DNA of 64,000 nucleotides from Anisakis pegreffii (GCA_035041965.1 JAPYMA010001261.1:62001-126000), one strand, 5' to 3'. Counted from the first letter of the stretch, positions 11,530-23,437 are shown. Numbers and translations are program-made. The notes: generated from the sequence alone by a model not told the origin.

Positions 11530-11690
11530 GAAGATATGAGAGAATTAAGAAGTTACAGAGTCAAGGGAGGCGATTTTTGAGGATTTGAAGGAAACTAGCA
11601 AATTTGCTGAGTTCATCACGGCTATTGAATCATGCTTGCTATACAATGTGCTCAATAGAAGATGTATTTTCAAGTTCTCAAGGAATACTC
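11530..11690 (+). pseudogene. TMEM65 exon 2 remnant
   Basis: The segment GAGGCGATTTTTGAGGATTT and the next 80 bases match exon 2 of the TMEM65-like gene at 18011-18207 (shared peptide AIFEDLKE, then LLYNVL). The frame is open over this stretch but a TAA sits just upstream, and none of the later membrane-segment exons exists between here and 12700. It is a leftover of the duplication, lying just before a tRNA as in copy 2. Confidence 0.75.
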
Positions 11691-11775
11691 TTCACTGTTT
11701 CTACTGAAGTTGAAGAACTGAAGAGAAATAATTGAAGTTACGGTGATCATCTGCAAGATCTTAAGACCAGTGGCT

Positions 11776-11848
11776 GATCTCGTGGTGTAGTGGTTATCAC
11801 ATCTGTCTAACACACAGAAGGTCGGCGGTTCGAGCCCGCCCGAGATCA
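11776..11848 (+). tRNA. tRNA-Val (AAC)
   Basis: Cloverleaf of 73 nt. The acceptor stem GATCTCG pairs perfectly with CGAGATC, followed by discriminator A. The anticodon stem TCTGT/ACAGA closes loop CTAACAC, giving anticodon AAC. The T arm GGCGG-TTCGAGC-CCGCC is perfect. No intron. It sits where copy 2 of the duplication has a decayed tRNA. Confidence 0.93.
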
Positions 11849-12734
11849 AAGTTTTGTTACAGATTAGCAACGAAGCGAGTAAATATGATCATCTTTCCTT
11901 TTTCGTGAAAATCCTCATGTAGTCATTCTCGAACTGCTAGCAGATTCTAACAAGTCAACATGTTTAACTCAGATTTTCACTTACTGAATTTAAACCTTAT
12001 GAATGCAGGGTTTTCTTCATCACCAGCTCAACTATTTCGGAAGACCTCGACCTAATGACGCTGTTAAGGTTTTTGGGAAGTTTCATGCTATGTAAATAAA
12101 GCCCAAAAGTGAATCGAGACAGGGTGAAGAAAAGAAACAGCTTCAAAGAAAGAAACCATCTTCTTTTGTAAGTTAAAAAAATAAAACGATGTCGTTTTTG
12201 CAAGCATTGTTCAACCCTAATGAATGAACAGAAAGGCATTTCTTGAAATTAAGTGATTTCGTTATATTTTCAACGGGATATAGTCAGTTTTATATTGATT
12301 TTCGACTATTAAGCCAAACAGTCTCAATGAATCATATATGTAAACAATGAACATGTCCACCTCGAGAATGAATCTTGATTAGATACAGTCATGATCAGAT
12401 ATACGAGAATGAACCTTCATATTTATTGCTCAAAACTGCCAAAGCAGGAAAGGAGAAGACAACTTGAGAGGAACAAACGAAAAAGGAAGTACTGCTTCGT
12501 CCTGATTGAATTTGTGAATGTTCGAAAGTATCAAAAATAATGAATAACAATTGAAATTGCTTAAAATTATTGCAGTGATCATTGACACGCACATCTGTTA
12601 TCAGACGAGAAGCATTTATTACCAAACAGAGCACATAATTCTGTCGTTTATCACGTTGGAGAACTTTTCAGCTGCTTTTTCATCATAATACAAGCACTCC
12701 CTTTGCGAGCATTTCATTTCAATTCGACTCTTGA
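11849..12734. other. Junction between duplication copies
   Basis: About 50 bp after the tRNA still resembles the flank of the pseudo-tRNA of copy 2; the rest up to the start of copy 2 has no gene I can support. Minus-strand frames near 12000-12630 have no splice or domain support. Confidence 0.4.
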
Positions 12735-13324
12735 ACAATACGCGTTAACGACTCATAAAATCTCATAGAATGCTATCTTAATTGTGCAATGTACAATTTT
12801 GAAGCTCTAAAATTGAATATTGAATGTAATATTTCAAAACATTAAGTTTATTGCGTTTCATACTTCTAATCATGATAGCTTACAAATTTTGCTGGAATGT
12901 ATAACTCATCTATCGATTATGAATGATTTATGAGATCAAACGGTCATAGGGACGTGAACAGATTGATGTAATCGTTTAAGTATATCGCGAATGCTGTGAT
13001 CACTGGTTCAATGTTAAAGGAAATTTCATAATATGTTTATGGACTACATGCCATGCTAGGCCGTCTTCATTGACTTGGCACAGGTGTTAAGTGAGCATTG
13101 TTGCATGCATGTGCATGATCTTATATTGAACTTGAGAGAATAGCAACAGTCATATGTTTGACATTGAATGCGTAAGTCTATACTTCAGTCCAACTTCTTT
13201 TCAATGCATTTGATCATCACATCTGTGCAATATGCTTGATACAAATTCGCATCAGCAACTTCGCATTTTTCTTATGTTTTTCATCTTGATTCGAAATATA
13301 TCATGTGTATTTTTCAGGTACGAG

Positions 13325-16300
13325 ATGCTTCACCAGATTTTATTTTCTGTTTTGTTGCTGCATGCGACATTCAGAAGCACATGTGCATCTCAATTTCTTC
13401 AACTTACCGATTTCCATTTCGATAAGGATTATTCATCTCAGTTTGGTAGCATTACAAATAAGTGTCATAACGCAACTAAACCCACCTTAAAACCGAAAAA
13501 AGGTCTCGGGCAATTTGGTGAATATGCATGTGACGCGCCGAAGGTGTGTTAAAGAGTTGTTTTTTTCATGTTTCTTTGCTGAAATGTCGTTGAGTTTTTT
13601 GTATAGAAAGTAATTTATATGTCGGTTACACTCTTCGTTTACGGTTCTTTTGTATTATCAAATAAGCGTCTCAAATGGTAGTTTACTGTACGATTCATCA
13701 ATGACTAAGGTGAATCATTATTAATACACTATGACTTCTGACAAGCCACAATGCAATCAAACTGGCGATTGAAGTTCTCGCAAGCAATGTTTTTGCCCTT
13801 AATTAACGTTCCATTTAAATCGTTCCCATTGCAATCGCATTGTCTTCCTTTAGTAGGTGTCGATTTGTTTTTGAAATTTTTGTTAAGTTACCTAAAAGTA
13901 AATCATTTCTTTGCAGAGCTTAATAAAGAATGCATTGATCGCCGCTCACGAGGTACTTCCCAATCCAGATTTCATTTTCTGGACTGGTGATAATATACCA
14001 CATATTGACGGCTATGACGAAGCATGTGAGTGCATAGCGTTGCTCTTTGCATTATCGAGTTTGTCGATCAGCGCTGGAATTTTTATATTGTCTGAATAAA
14101 GCGATATTAGACACAGGCAATTTCACTCAATCGCACTAATGGAATTCGCCCGATGAAATAAGTGCATAGAGTTTTTTTTGATTCCTGCTGGAAATATGCT
14201 GTCATTCACGTCTGTAGTTGGGCAGGAACAGGTGAAGGTCTCCATAGTGAAACCTCATATTCTTGCTATTATTTTAAGTCAATGGTTCTCAGGCCATCGA
14301 AGAAGTCAATGTATTGTGATCATACGAACATTTGGAAAGCATCATTGAATTGTTTTGGAACAGTTAGAGAAAAATCAGTCAGTAATGATTTGCCAACACC
14401 CTCAGTTCCCCCCCCCTTATGTGGGAACTATTGAACCACTGCTCTGTATGATTTCAGATGTTATAAAGTCGATACAAACAGTGACTTCAATGATCAATGA
14501 TGCATTTCCAAACGTGACAGTGTTACCGTTATTCGGTAATCACGATTATGCGCCTGCAAACGCATTTCCAGATCACAACTGTGAGTTGTATAAAAGCATA
14601 TTTGGTTTATGGAAAAAATGGATTGGAGCTGCTAACCAGGTAAGAATTCGCTATCAGCATCCCAGATGAGAAATGCTGAGGAACACTTACGATGAGCAGT
14701 AATTTTAGAATTTGTGGCTAACACCCCCTGCTAGCCATCTCATAGCTATAAGCCCATAAGAAGATGTTAATGATCAGAAAATTCAGTTCGTCAGTTTATA
14801 AAATTGATTGTGATCAATGGTTATTCATAATTGATGAAGATGTGATGGTGATCCATCGTTCATTTGCAGTGAAATTCTTATTTTTTCTCCAGAATACGTT
14901 CCTGAAAGGTGGCTATTACAAGTATCTTCTGAGTGATAAAGTTGTCGTATTGGCGTTGAATACCAATCTCTACTATCGTTTCAATCGTGCAATTCCGAAC
15001 TTCACAAATCCAGATGACCCGGCAGATCAATTCCAATTCATGATCGATACATTGAAGGATGCTCGCGCTAAGCAGCTTTCCGTTCATGTTATTGCGCATA
15101 TTGCTCCTGGAGGTAATGAGTTGGTATTCTACAATCACATTCTGAAGAAATCATGAGTACAGTTCTGAAAGATGGATTTTTCGAATGCAACTTTCAAATC
15201 AGGAGTCTTTTGATTGAGAAAGGGTATCGAGAGCAGCGATTTAACTACAGGAAATGGCAACTTTATAAATCAAATAGTCGTGAATGAGACCATTGAGGCA
15301 TGCATGTTGAACTGCACCCTCTAGAAAAGCTTATAGCAGTACAATTATCAATTCGCGTAACGGATTGGTAGTTGCGAAGATGCATTCTGTTTTGTAGTAT
15401 TCGAACGAACACCAAATTTCACGTGGATGGTACCGAAATATAACCAGCGATTCATCGACATCACGATAGCGTATGCAGACACGATCAAGTGGATGATTTT
15501 CGGACATCATCACACAGATACATTCCATATTGTCAAGGTTTATCTTCCATCACATTAATGTGTGAGCTGATGAGAGCGATTCCATTTTGAGAGATTGTAC
15601 AATGTTCAAATATTGAAACTTTCTTCGAAATATCTCGTTTTTCAGGATCCTAAAACTGATCGTGTGGTTCAAGTTTACTTAATGTCGCCAGCCATAACGC
15701 CGTGGTTCAGTTCGCTTAAGGGTGCTGGCTCTAACAATCCAGCGTTCAGAATTTACGATTACGACGAGGCAACCCAGCGACTGATCGATGCAAAGTACGT
15801 TTATCTACCGTAACAACTCCTAGTCATTCACTCTGACCCATTGAGTATTTCATTGATTGGAATAATTTCAGAACCTATTATGTGAACTTAACCAAACTAA
15901 ACAGATCGCCTCATAATCAAACGAAATGGGAGTTGGAATACTCGATGGCGAAAACGTATCAAATTGGTTAGTGAAGATTACAGTTTCACGTTGGATCAAG
16001 CAGTTTTCCAATGCTCCAATTTTGTGTCATTACTATAGTGACTCATCGGGTTGAGTATATCGAGAATGCTAACGATAAGTAATAGTTCCACTGATAAGCT
16101 AATCACTCCTCTTGGTATCGCTGAAATTTGATCGATGCCAACTGAAGCCCAGTTGTATTGTCGTGTATAATTACTTAGTATTATATCCAAAGCAATTTCA
16201 ATGGTTGCAGATGGTATAACCCCAGAGAATATGCATAGTGTCTTGAAGAAGTTGAAGACAGGAGGTGATGCTTTCGAGAACTATATCGAGTACAATTCAG

Positions 16301-16752
16301 TCCGTTGGAACGTTTCGATTCCTGAAGGAGAATTCCTGTGAGTTTCCAGCATCTTTGTAACAGTTATCTAGTCCGGATTTGAATGAGGAAAGAAAACATT
16401 GCCACGGCATCGAGTACAGTTTCACCTGTTCTCTGAAGTTGTAAATGCGAGTTCTCTAGACTGTATATTCGAGAGCAGTGATCTGATCAGTACGTTCTAA
16501 TCAGACATGGGTGTATTGTTGGTTTTCAGGAAGGCTCAGTTGTGTTCCATCGAATTTCCAGATTTTACTGGTTATGACCAGTGTATGGGGAGCTCCGGGC
16601 CTTCTTCAAAGTCGCCAGGTTCCCTGTCGACTACAACCAAATCCGGGCCTTCTTCAAAGTCGCCAGGTTCCGTATCGACTCCAGCCAAATCTGCTTACCT
16701 ACTCATCGCTCTTTGCTCTCTCATCAAATTCAGCTTCGATAAAAATATGTGA
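13325..16752 (+). CDS. Acid sphingomyelinase-like phosphodiesterase, copy 2
   Basis: Paralogue of the gene at 7434 with the same nine-exon structure: 13325-13543, 13917-14025, 14458-14639, 14893-15112, 15398-15537, 15646-15794, 15872-15966, 16211-16337, 16530-16752; 487 aa. A signal peptide and all metal-site motifs are kept (TDFHFD, TGDN, FGNHD, AHIAP, GHHHTD), so it should be active. Its C terminus differs: after the conserved FPDFTGYDQC it has two 16-residue Ser/Pro-rich repeats (SGPSSKSPGS...) and then a hydrophobic stretch AYLLIALCSLI close to the end. That arrangement resembles a GPI-attachment signal, as in vertebrate SMPDL3B, though a short basic tail follows. An acceptor lies 7 nt before the ATG. 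Expected location is the cell surface or secreted; substrate is not determined by sequence. Confidence 0.9.
16597..16692 (+). repeat. Two 48-bp tandem repeats in the phosphodiesterase C terminus
   Basis: Units 16597-16644 and 16645-16692 start identically (GGGCCTTCTTCAAAGTCGCC) and each encodes a 16-residue Ser/Pro/Thr-rich block. Copy 1 of the gene has only a partial single unit (10794-10811). Confidence 0.9.
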
Positions 16753-17789
16753 ATGTGTTTCTGTTCAGTTGTTTATTCTGAACATAAATGTATAGAATTG
16801 TTGATTTTTTAAGAGCATCATAAAACAACTGTATTCCGCCTATTTTCATGTGTTCTTTCGACATAAAGCAACCGTATTCCAATTGTTTTCTTGTGTTCTT
16901 ATGAAGGTTTAAAAAGTAGTTTATAGTTGTAATTTATAAAATAAAAACTGCTGTTCTGTTCGCGTGATCTGTGATTGTTCATTAATTCAACTGGCTATGC
17001 TAATGATCAGTTGCACTGAAACAATATGACAATTTGAAAGAGTCACCTATTGTTGGCTAATTAGTTAAAGAGGCAAATATTGTAACTGTTTTCAAAAGAA
17101 TCAATTTCGGCAAGCGTTTTGGTAAGCATCAACGTAAGATATGATATTGGTTGCTGTAGTTCGATTGAGCGAGGGCAGCTAATTTAAGTGAAACCATAGT
17201 CACATAAGTTTCCTTATCTTTAGATGGTGATCAAAAGGAATTCTTTGCTGGTCCCATCAAAGTTCAAAAGTTTTCGCTTTGCCCTCAGAAACACTCAGAT
17301 GAAATTTTGACTGAATAGATGAACTGAATTTTGGAATAAATGCAAATAAGTTAATTCCGATTCAACATCAAGGAGTAGAAGTAACTTAGTAATCGTCACT
17401 TTTCGTAGATGCTTCATGTTGGGTGGTTCGCCTTCAGCCTATCACCGTCATTGTTGTGTATGTTTTATGGGTAGCTTCATTAAACTTGGTTCTGGATAAG
17501 GGCATGCGATTCATATACTGCTTTCATATCGTATGTAAATTTGGTTGAAACGGCGATGGTGGTATGGCCTATCTGAGAATGTCATGACCATTTGATAGTA
17601 TCATGATAGTTTGAAGATTTTGCATATTCCACAAACTGTAAGGCAACTTGGGCGTGAATTGTAATATTTGCTTAAGATGTTGAAATTCTGGCTCCTTAGC
17701 TTGGTTGAGAAGGAGTTCATTTGGGTGTTTCCTTTTTTGGTTCTGGGTGGAACACAAATGTTGATTCCTTTTTTTTCAGAATTATTTCA

Positions 17790-20184
17790 ATGAAAAATTC
17801 TAAAGTATTTTCTCGAGTTGGAGAAATTGCTATGAACACAATTCATTGTCAGCGATTCACGTCAAGGAGAAGGTACCAGATCTTTTACCGAAAAATGTTC
17901 ATCGAAGCAGTGCAACGTACACATCATTAATCAAATACGTTGTGTTTATTTCATTTAAACATCCTAATCTAACCGTTCGGCTTTATGAGTTCATCGAAAT
18001 GAGTGTTTAGGTTATACGGGTGTAATCACTTGCGAAAAGAACAGAGTCAAAACAATCATCCATTTGAAATTGGAAAAGATTCAAAGAAACAAGAGGTTTC
18101 GGATGCAAGGAAGGCGATTTTTGAGGATTTGAAAGAAGCACGCAAATTCACCGAGTCCATTACGGCTACTGAACGGCGTATGCTGTACAATGTGCTCAGA
18201 AAAAGAGGTAGCTCAAGTTTTCAAAGGGAATCATTGACTGTTCCTCTTTGAAATTCAAATACTCAAGGAGACCTCTTGAAATTACGATTATGATCTGCTC
18301 ACTGATAAATAAGTCATTCGATCTCGTGGTCTAAAGGTTTTTGCGCCTGTGTAATACACAGAAAGTTGTAAGTTCGAGCCAGCTAGACATCATAATTTTT
18401 ACCGGTGAGCGGTGATTTGCTTACAGTGGAGATGATCGCATTTTGATGCTTTTATCATCTGAGTTAGTCATTTGAGTGATCGTGACCAATTGAGTGTAAT
18501 AGGATTATGTCATGGGATCTTTGAGAGCGACGACTGTAAAAATGGTTGCATAATTCATTCTGAACGTTCTCTATTGCTTTGAACATTCTTTCTTTCTAAA
18601 CAATCTCCTAAACGTTTTACAGCTGCTGAGCAATACTATGAAATGCGCTCTGAAGGCTATGCGGATGTTGATACAGAGGATTTGATGAGAGTGATCAAAT
18701 ACAATTACGTTCCGCAGTTCATTACCGGTGCTCTCCAGAATTTCACTATGATTGTTGCCGGGCAAACATTTGACAGGTATTTTTGTCTTTTTTCTTTAAA
18801 TGTGAACATTTTGTCGTATTGCAACAGATGAAGAAGTTTATACCTCCATTCGATTCTACTCATTTCAGTATGATTGGTGAAAGCTGTGGAGTATCTATTA
18901 TGGCGGCTGCGGCTATTGGAAATGTTATTTCCAATGCGATATTCTTGTTGTTACATCGTCGTTTGGAAGTGATTGAGGCACTTTATGGACTCAAGTTTGT
19001 AAATCACTATTTCAGTGCACTTTTAAATCTGATGGCTTCGAAAATTGTCATATTCTCTTTTATAATACATCAGGAAAACTGGTAGTAGTGACTTCTTTGA
19101 TGGAAATAGTATTCAAATGGTGATTTACTAAGAGTCTGAACTGCAATAGTTTTTGCGGCAATCAACTGTTAATTGGTCAGTGAAAGTGTGTAGTTCACAT
19201 CGACAACATATGATCAGTTGGATAGATGATCACTCGGGAATGGACAGTTCACGGCATGTGAACCAGCAATAACCGTGAAATGCCCTTAAGAGAACTGAAA
19301 ATGAGCAGCGCCTCTTATTGGGTCATTCAGCTGACCACTTGAATTTGTTTTTGACTGAATTTCATTGCTTTAGGTTACCTGCTCTATCAGTAGAGCAAAA
19401 GCACAACAGGCTAGTGCAGTATTCATCAACGCTTTCAAAAATCGTTGGATTGATTTCAGGTGACTCTCGGATTGACATCGGTTTCCTTGTTACTTCCATA
19501 TTTCTGTCACTATCCAGGAATCCCGATATTTTTGATGTTCATAATAAATTTGATATTGCTTGTAAGTTTAGCTAGCATTTATGTGTAAAATCAGCCTAAG
19601 AGGTTTTAGGAAATGATAAAGTGTCTCACATTAACACTGAATGCAATCAGTGGAGAAATTTGCAAATTGTAGGAGGCCTTACAGCAATGCTCGTTTTATT
19701 CATGTACGATACACCACCACGACCTCCCCCACTGAAATCCTACGATGATGAAGAAGCCGAAAGAGAGAACCTCGAATTGGAACGAATCCCTGGTAGGTGA
19801 TAAGAAATCGCTTTTTTTTTTCAGATGAACCAACTAGAGCTGTCATTTGAACAGTATTGAGGTTGATAATTCAATGAGAACAAACCTAAGATATGTTGTG
19901 AAAGATAAAAGGAATATGAACTTGAGGAGAAAGACATCCAACTCTGCGACAGCATCATCTCATCACAGAAAATTTAGTTCCAGAAAGCCAAGCATTTAGG
20001 TTTCGAAATACACCTTCTTACAGACAGTTCATTGGCATGTGCTGTAAAGAATGAAGAAACACAATCCAAACTGCATCTGACGAAACAAGAATATGAACGA
20101 ATTCAGAAGGAATGGCAAGAGAAGAATGACTATAATCACCTAACAGATGCTGATCTTTCACAAGATTCAGACGAAAATTGTTGA
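17790..20184 (+). CDS. TMEM65-like mitochondrial membrane protein
   Basis: Predicted homologue of TMEM65, a mitochondrial inner-membrane protein. Exons: 17790-17872, 18011-18207, 18623-18776, 18869-18994, 19374-19459, 19673-19792, then 20024-20184, in frame throughout; 308 aa (vertebrate TMEM65 about 240). The N terminus is rich in Arg/Lys/Ser (RFTSRRR) and fits a mitochondrial presequence. The family's matrix segment follows (ITATERRMLYNVLRKR), then NYVPQFITGALQNFTMIVAG, IMAAAAIGNVISNAIFLLLH and LSKIVGLISGGLTAMLVLFM, the conserved membrane core. The C terminus is acidic and charged, beyond the usual family end. An alternative last exon 19825-19850 is also in phase and would end after seven codons (263 aa). 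An acceptor lies 10 nt before the ATG. AATAAA follows at 20347 and 20368. A decayed tRNA sits in intron 2. Confidence 0.85.
18320..18392 (+). pseudogene. Decayed tRNA-Val in TMEM65 intron 2
   Basis: Keeps the 5' GATCTCGTGG, the anticodon-arm outline and GTTCGAGCC, and is exactly 73 nt like the intact tRNA at 11776, but the 3' acceptor strand (AGACATC) no longer pairs, the T stem is broken, and the loop centre now reads AAT. It is the duplication partner of the tRNA at 11776. Confidence 0.8.
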
Positions 20185-20346
20185 TAGTTGTTTGTTATCG
20201 TAACAACTGTTAATTACGTCAAAATGTCATCGCTATTCTACACGTCAAATAGTAATGTCGTCAAATTTACATTCAAAACTCGCACAGTAATCTCATACAC
20301 ACAGCGATATGAGTCAACACGACTTTCTTATGTAGCAGCTGAGCAC

Positions 20347-20373
20347 AATAAAGCTTTCTTACGTTAAAATAAA
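20347..20373 (+). terminator. Poly(A) signals after TMEM65
   Basis: Two AATAAA hexamers (20347-20352, 20368-20373) follow the stop at 20184 by 160-190 bp, the expected position for 3' end formation. Confidence 0.6.
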
Positions 20374-20974
20374 GTTTTTGTTTCTTCATCAATGATAGAC
20401 GCGTTTGTCTGTTCACTTCTTAATGTTCATTCGCTGACATTTTGAAATTAAATTAATAAGGTGATATGCAGCAATTTTTTCGAATAGATTCTCTTTATAG
20501 TCGTTACGCAATGATAAATTGTTTAACAATATTAACGAACACTTCATTTGTACAAAAAAAGTGAAAAATTAATTCATTTTAACACCACCAATAGATAATT
20601 GATAAATACACGACGAATGAGCGATGAACAAGCGATTAATTGCGTTCATGGAATAGCCGAAGATGTCATTTAATGAAAAGTTTGTTTTTACACAGGAACA
20701 TTTCGGTAAAATTCCAACAGTCTCATTCAATATTCAAGCAAGTTTGCAATGAAAAATTTCTCATATCTGATCCGATTAGATTAGCCAGCGAAACTTCCAC
20801 ATAGTCAAACGATGCTCGTTCAACCGGAGAGCATTGAATGAGAAGGATTTGAAACAAACAAACAGATAATAATGATTCATTCCAACTTGTAAGTAGTGAC
20901 TGACTCTGCTTGAGAACAAGAGTGTGTGTGTGTTGTAATAACGATAGGCTGGATGAGGATCATCACGGGGGCCG

Positions 20975-21735
20975 TTATGATGCAGCAGCAGAACGATGGA
21001 TGAAATTCGCGAAACGAGCCTTAAAATCTTTATATCGGACACGATTCAGTGTCAGAGCAACGCCACGTTCCGGCTTCACGCTTGGCATATGCCGTTCGGT
21101 TTGAGCGAATGACGACACAGAAAAACTTGGTTGTGGAGCCGGTGGAATGGGTCCGTCTGATGAGAATTGCGCGGACTGGAAGAAATTCTGCGGACTGGAT
21201 GATAGAGCCGGCTGGCTGGAGACGGCTGCTGGTGCTGCAGTGGTGGTTTCCCACCACTGCCTGCTCACCGACGAAAATGCTGCGGCTGGTGGTGCTGTTT
21301 GAGTTTGCGGTGCTGCAAACAGCTGTTGTGCGGTGGTTTGAACGGTTTGCAGTGGTTGGAGTGGTTGGATTTGCGCAGCCCGACTTGATACCATACGTTG
21401 CTGTTGTTGTTGCTGCAGTCGAGCCATATTTGTTGGTTGTTGTGCTTGTTGCCATTGGAGTTGCGAACTGCTTCGAGGTTGCTGCCATTGGGTCGGAAAA
21501 TTCGTCCGGGACTGCTGCCATTGAACACGGCCATTGAGCTGCTGAGGTTGCTGCCATTGGGCTTGCCATTGAGCCATATTCTGCTGCTGCTGCTGTTGTT
21601 GCTGTTGCTGTTGCCACGGTGAAACGAAAAATTGTCGCTGTTGAGGCCATTGTGAGTTTGGATTGTTAGTGTTGATGAATTGCATCGAATTTGCTGACGG
21701 CCATTGTTGCGAGAATTGGCCAGTATTCGCTGAAA
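20975..21735 (-). CDS. Gln/Trp-rich protein, 3' terminal exon
   Basis: Open minus-strand exon starting after a TTTCAG acceptor at 21736 and ending at TAA 20977-20975. It encodes about 250 residues with a Q10 run and repeated QWQQ/QAQWQQP units, then a Ser/Pro/Ala-rich section, then a basic C terminus (VALTLNRVRYKDFKARF). The acceptor implies at least one upstream exon, which I could not identify; the first in-frame ATG is at 21685. The plus strand has long overlapping frames, but these are reverse readings of CAG/CAA repeats. Low-complexity composition suggests a disordered RNA-binding-associated, transcriptional or extracellular structural protein; the sequence does not decide. Confidence 0.6.
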
Positions 21736-21904
21736 TTTCAGTGGCTATGAAACAAATTCACTTTTTTTTGCAATGCTAAGCTTGAGAACCTTTACAAGAT
21801 ACACGTAGGGAATCTTATTAATTAGCAAAGTCCGACGTATATACAGCATCTGGGAAACGATTCTGCAAGTATGAATTCTATGATACATCAAATGTATCTT
21901 CAGG

Positions 21905-21977
21905 GATCTCGTGGTTTAGTGGTCATCACATCTGTCTAACATACAGAAGATCGGCGGTTCGAGCCCGCACGAGATCA
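21905..21977 (+). tRNA. tRNA-Val (AAC), slightly diverged
   Basis: The acceptor stem GATCTCG/CGAGATC is perfect, anticodon loop CTAACAT gives AAC, and the TTCGAGC loop is kept. The outermost T-stem pair is G-A instead of G-C (GGCGG...CCGCA), and the D arm differs by a few bases from the other copies. Probably functional but may be entering decay. Confidence 0.8.
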
Positions 21978-22928
21978 GCTGATCTTATTTTTATTGCTGT
22001 TTTGCAACAATGCGTGTGAATTGGTCCTTGTTGGTCTAAATCTGGTAGATTTTTTCGCATTTATTATCCAGTTCCATACGAATGTCATCAGCTGAGTAGT
22101 GATCACTCTTTCAGGAGATCGCGTGGTCGGTGAGCGATTTGGGTCTGACAGAGAGTAGTTTTTCGTTGTTGGATTTCAAGGGATTTCAAGGATCGTGGTA
22201 TTCACGCATGCACTACAGTGCTGCACATCTAGAGCATTCGTTTTTGTATCCTTATGGATTGATAGGCGAAAAATGACGAAACGACCTTCCACGTCATATT
22301 GTATGATGGATACGGCGAGCTCGAAGGAATTCATGATATTGTCTATTAATGGAACATGTTTCTATCAGGAAGACTACGAATTTTTAATGGATTTTTTGCA
22401 TCTTATTTTGTTAATGTGAGAAAATTTTCATCTCAACTTTCGTTTTCTAATCTTTGAGGTTTTCGTTTTCAAAAACTCAGCGCAGAGTTAAAGTGATCTT
22501 AGATGCAGATAGATTTTGGGGCTGCGAGGCGGCGTTTGCTTTCGATTCAGGCGTTTCTTGTGCGCAAGACGACCAACTGTTTTCCAATAATAAGCATCAA
22601 GTAATGCAACCTGTTCACGAACTTAGTTCAAGAAACGGTTGTTGTGGCATTGACATGAAACTTCTTGAATCAAATTGAATCCAACCTGGAATCGATGAAA
22701 AATTTTGCTCTTTCCGAATTAAGACGACGACCGTGTGCACTTACACATCGATTCGAGAACATTTATCAGTTACCATAAGAAATGAAGGAACCAAAAATAC
22801 GATGGGGACCATTAGATGTGATCAGGACGAAGGCTACGAATGACTGACTGAACTAAAAGGTAATTTCATTTCGACTTACCCGGTGAATTGAAGAAGTTGA
22901 ACTGCCGTTTGTAACGCCTGAAATGTAA

Positions 22929-22965
22929 TGCAGTTACATTTCACCAATACAAAAATGTAACTGCA
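22929..22965. repeat. 13-bp perfect inverted repeat
   Basis: TGCAGTTACATTT (22929-22941) and AAATGTAACTGCA (22953-22965) are perfect reverse complements around an 11-nt loop. The 5' arm also pairs with GAAATGTAA just before it. Looks like the end of a small foldback element. Confidence 0.75.
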
Positions 22966-23340
22966 ATTCTTGTCATCATGGGAATTTCCTTGCTAGAAAC
23001 TAGGTGTGTGCCACCTCATCTAATTCTAGTTGAACTGATTAGAATTTGAAGTGTGCCCACTTATGTGATGTTGTGCAATTGGTATCGCTGGTTGAGTGTG
23101 GAAATTGCAAGATGACAGCGAGCAAAGCGTAGAGAATGGTTGGCCTTCTCAGCATCTCCTCGTAAACCTGCAATGGAAATTTCCCATATTTGCTTCAAAA
23201 CCCGATAGTGGAACGCTTAGAACAAGCTATCTCAACTCGAGATCCATGGACCCCTGTTGGGTGCATTTCACCAATAGAAAAATGTAACTGGAATTCTTGT
23301 CATTATGGGAATTTCCTTCCTAGAAACTAGGTGGGTGCCA
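22939..23340. repeat. Pair of 75-bp direct repeats
   Basis: 22939-23013 and 23266-23340 are about 92% identical and in the same orientation (TTTCACCAATA...AAACTAGGTG). The 252 bp between has no frame. This could be the flanks of a small transposon or a local duplication. Confidence 0.75.
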
Positions 23341-23395
23341 GGGGACCCGAGAGAGAGGGTGGGATGATGGCGGTGAGGGCGGATGTGCAAGTTAG

Positions 23396-23437
23396 GTTAA
23401 GGGGTACGAGGGCATCTTAAAAGGTTAAGAACCACTG
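23396..23437 (-). mobile_element. hAT-like transposon terminus (fragment)
   Basis: Read on the minus strand, the sequence starts CAGTGGTTCTTAACC and continues into a CCTCGTACCCCTT-type stretch, the pattern at the ends of many animal hAT elements and their non-autonomous relatives. The surrounding GC-rich patch (23340-23440) differs from its neighbours. No transposase and no clear second terminus or target duplication was found, so only one end is claimed. Confidence 0.45.

Larger units (their letters stand above)
6895..11900 (+). repeat. Segmental duplication, copy 1
   Basis: Aligns with 12735-18440 from the upstream flank through the phosphodiesterase gene, one TMEM65 exon and a tRNA-Val or its remnant. 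Exons are highly similar, introns 1-4 diverged, and introns 5-6 nearly or fully identical. Copy 1 carries about 400 bp (10810-11270) with no counterpart in copy 2, and lacks the rest of TMEM65. Confidence 0.8.
12735..18440 (+). repeat. Segmental duplication, copy 2
   Basis: Counterpart of 6895-11900, starting at AATACGCGTTAACGACTC. It holds the second phosphodiesterase gene, the 5' half of an intact TMEM65-like gene and a decayed tRNA-Val. Confidence 0.8.

Noticed and set aside
21030..21650. Long overlapping frames on both strands around the Q-rich exon
   Set aside because: They arise from CAG/CAA repeats in other frames; only the minus frame with an acceptor and a non-repetitive tail is credible.
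22116..22165. Possible further decayed tRNA-Val (GATCGCGTGGTCGGTGAGCG)
   Set aside because: Only the first 20 or so bases resemble a tRNA; arms do not pair and the T loop is absent.
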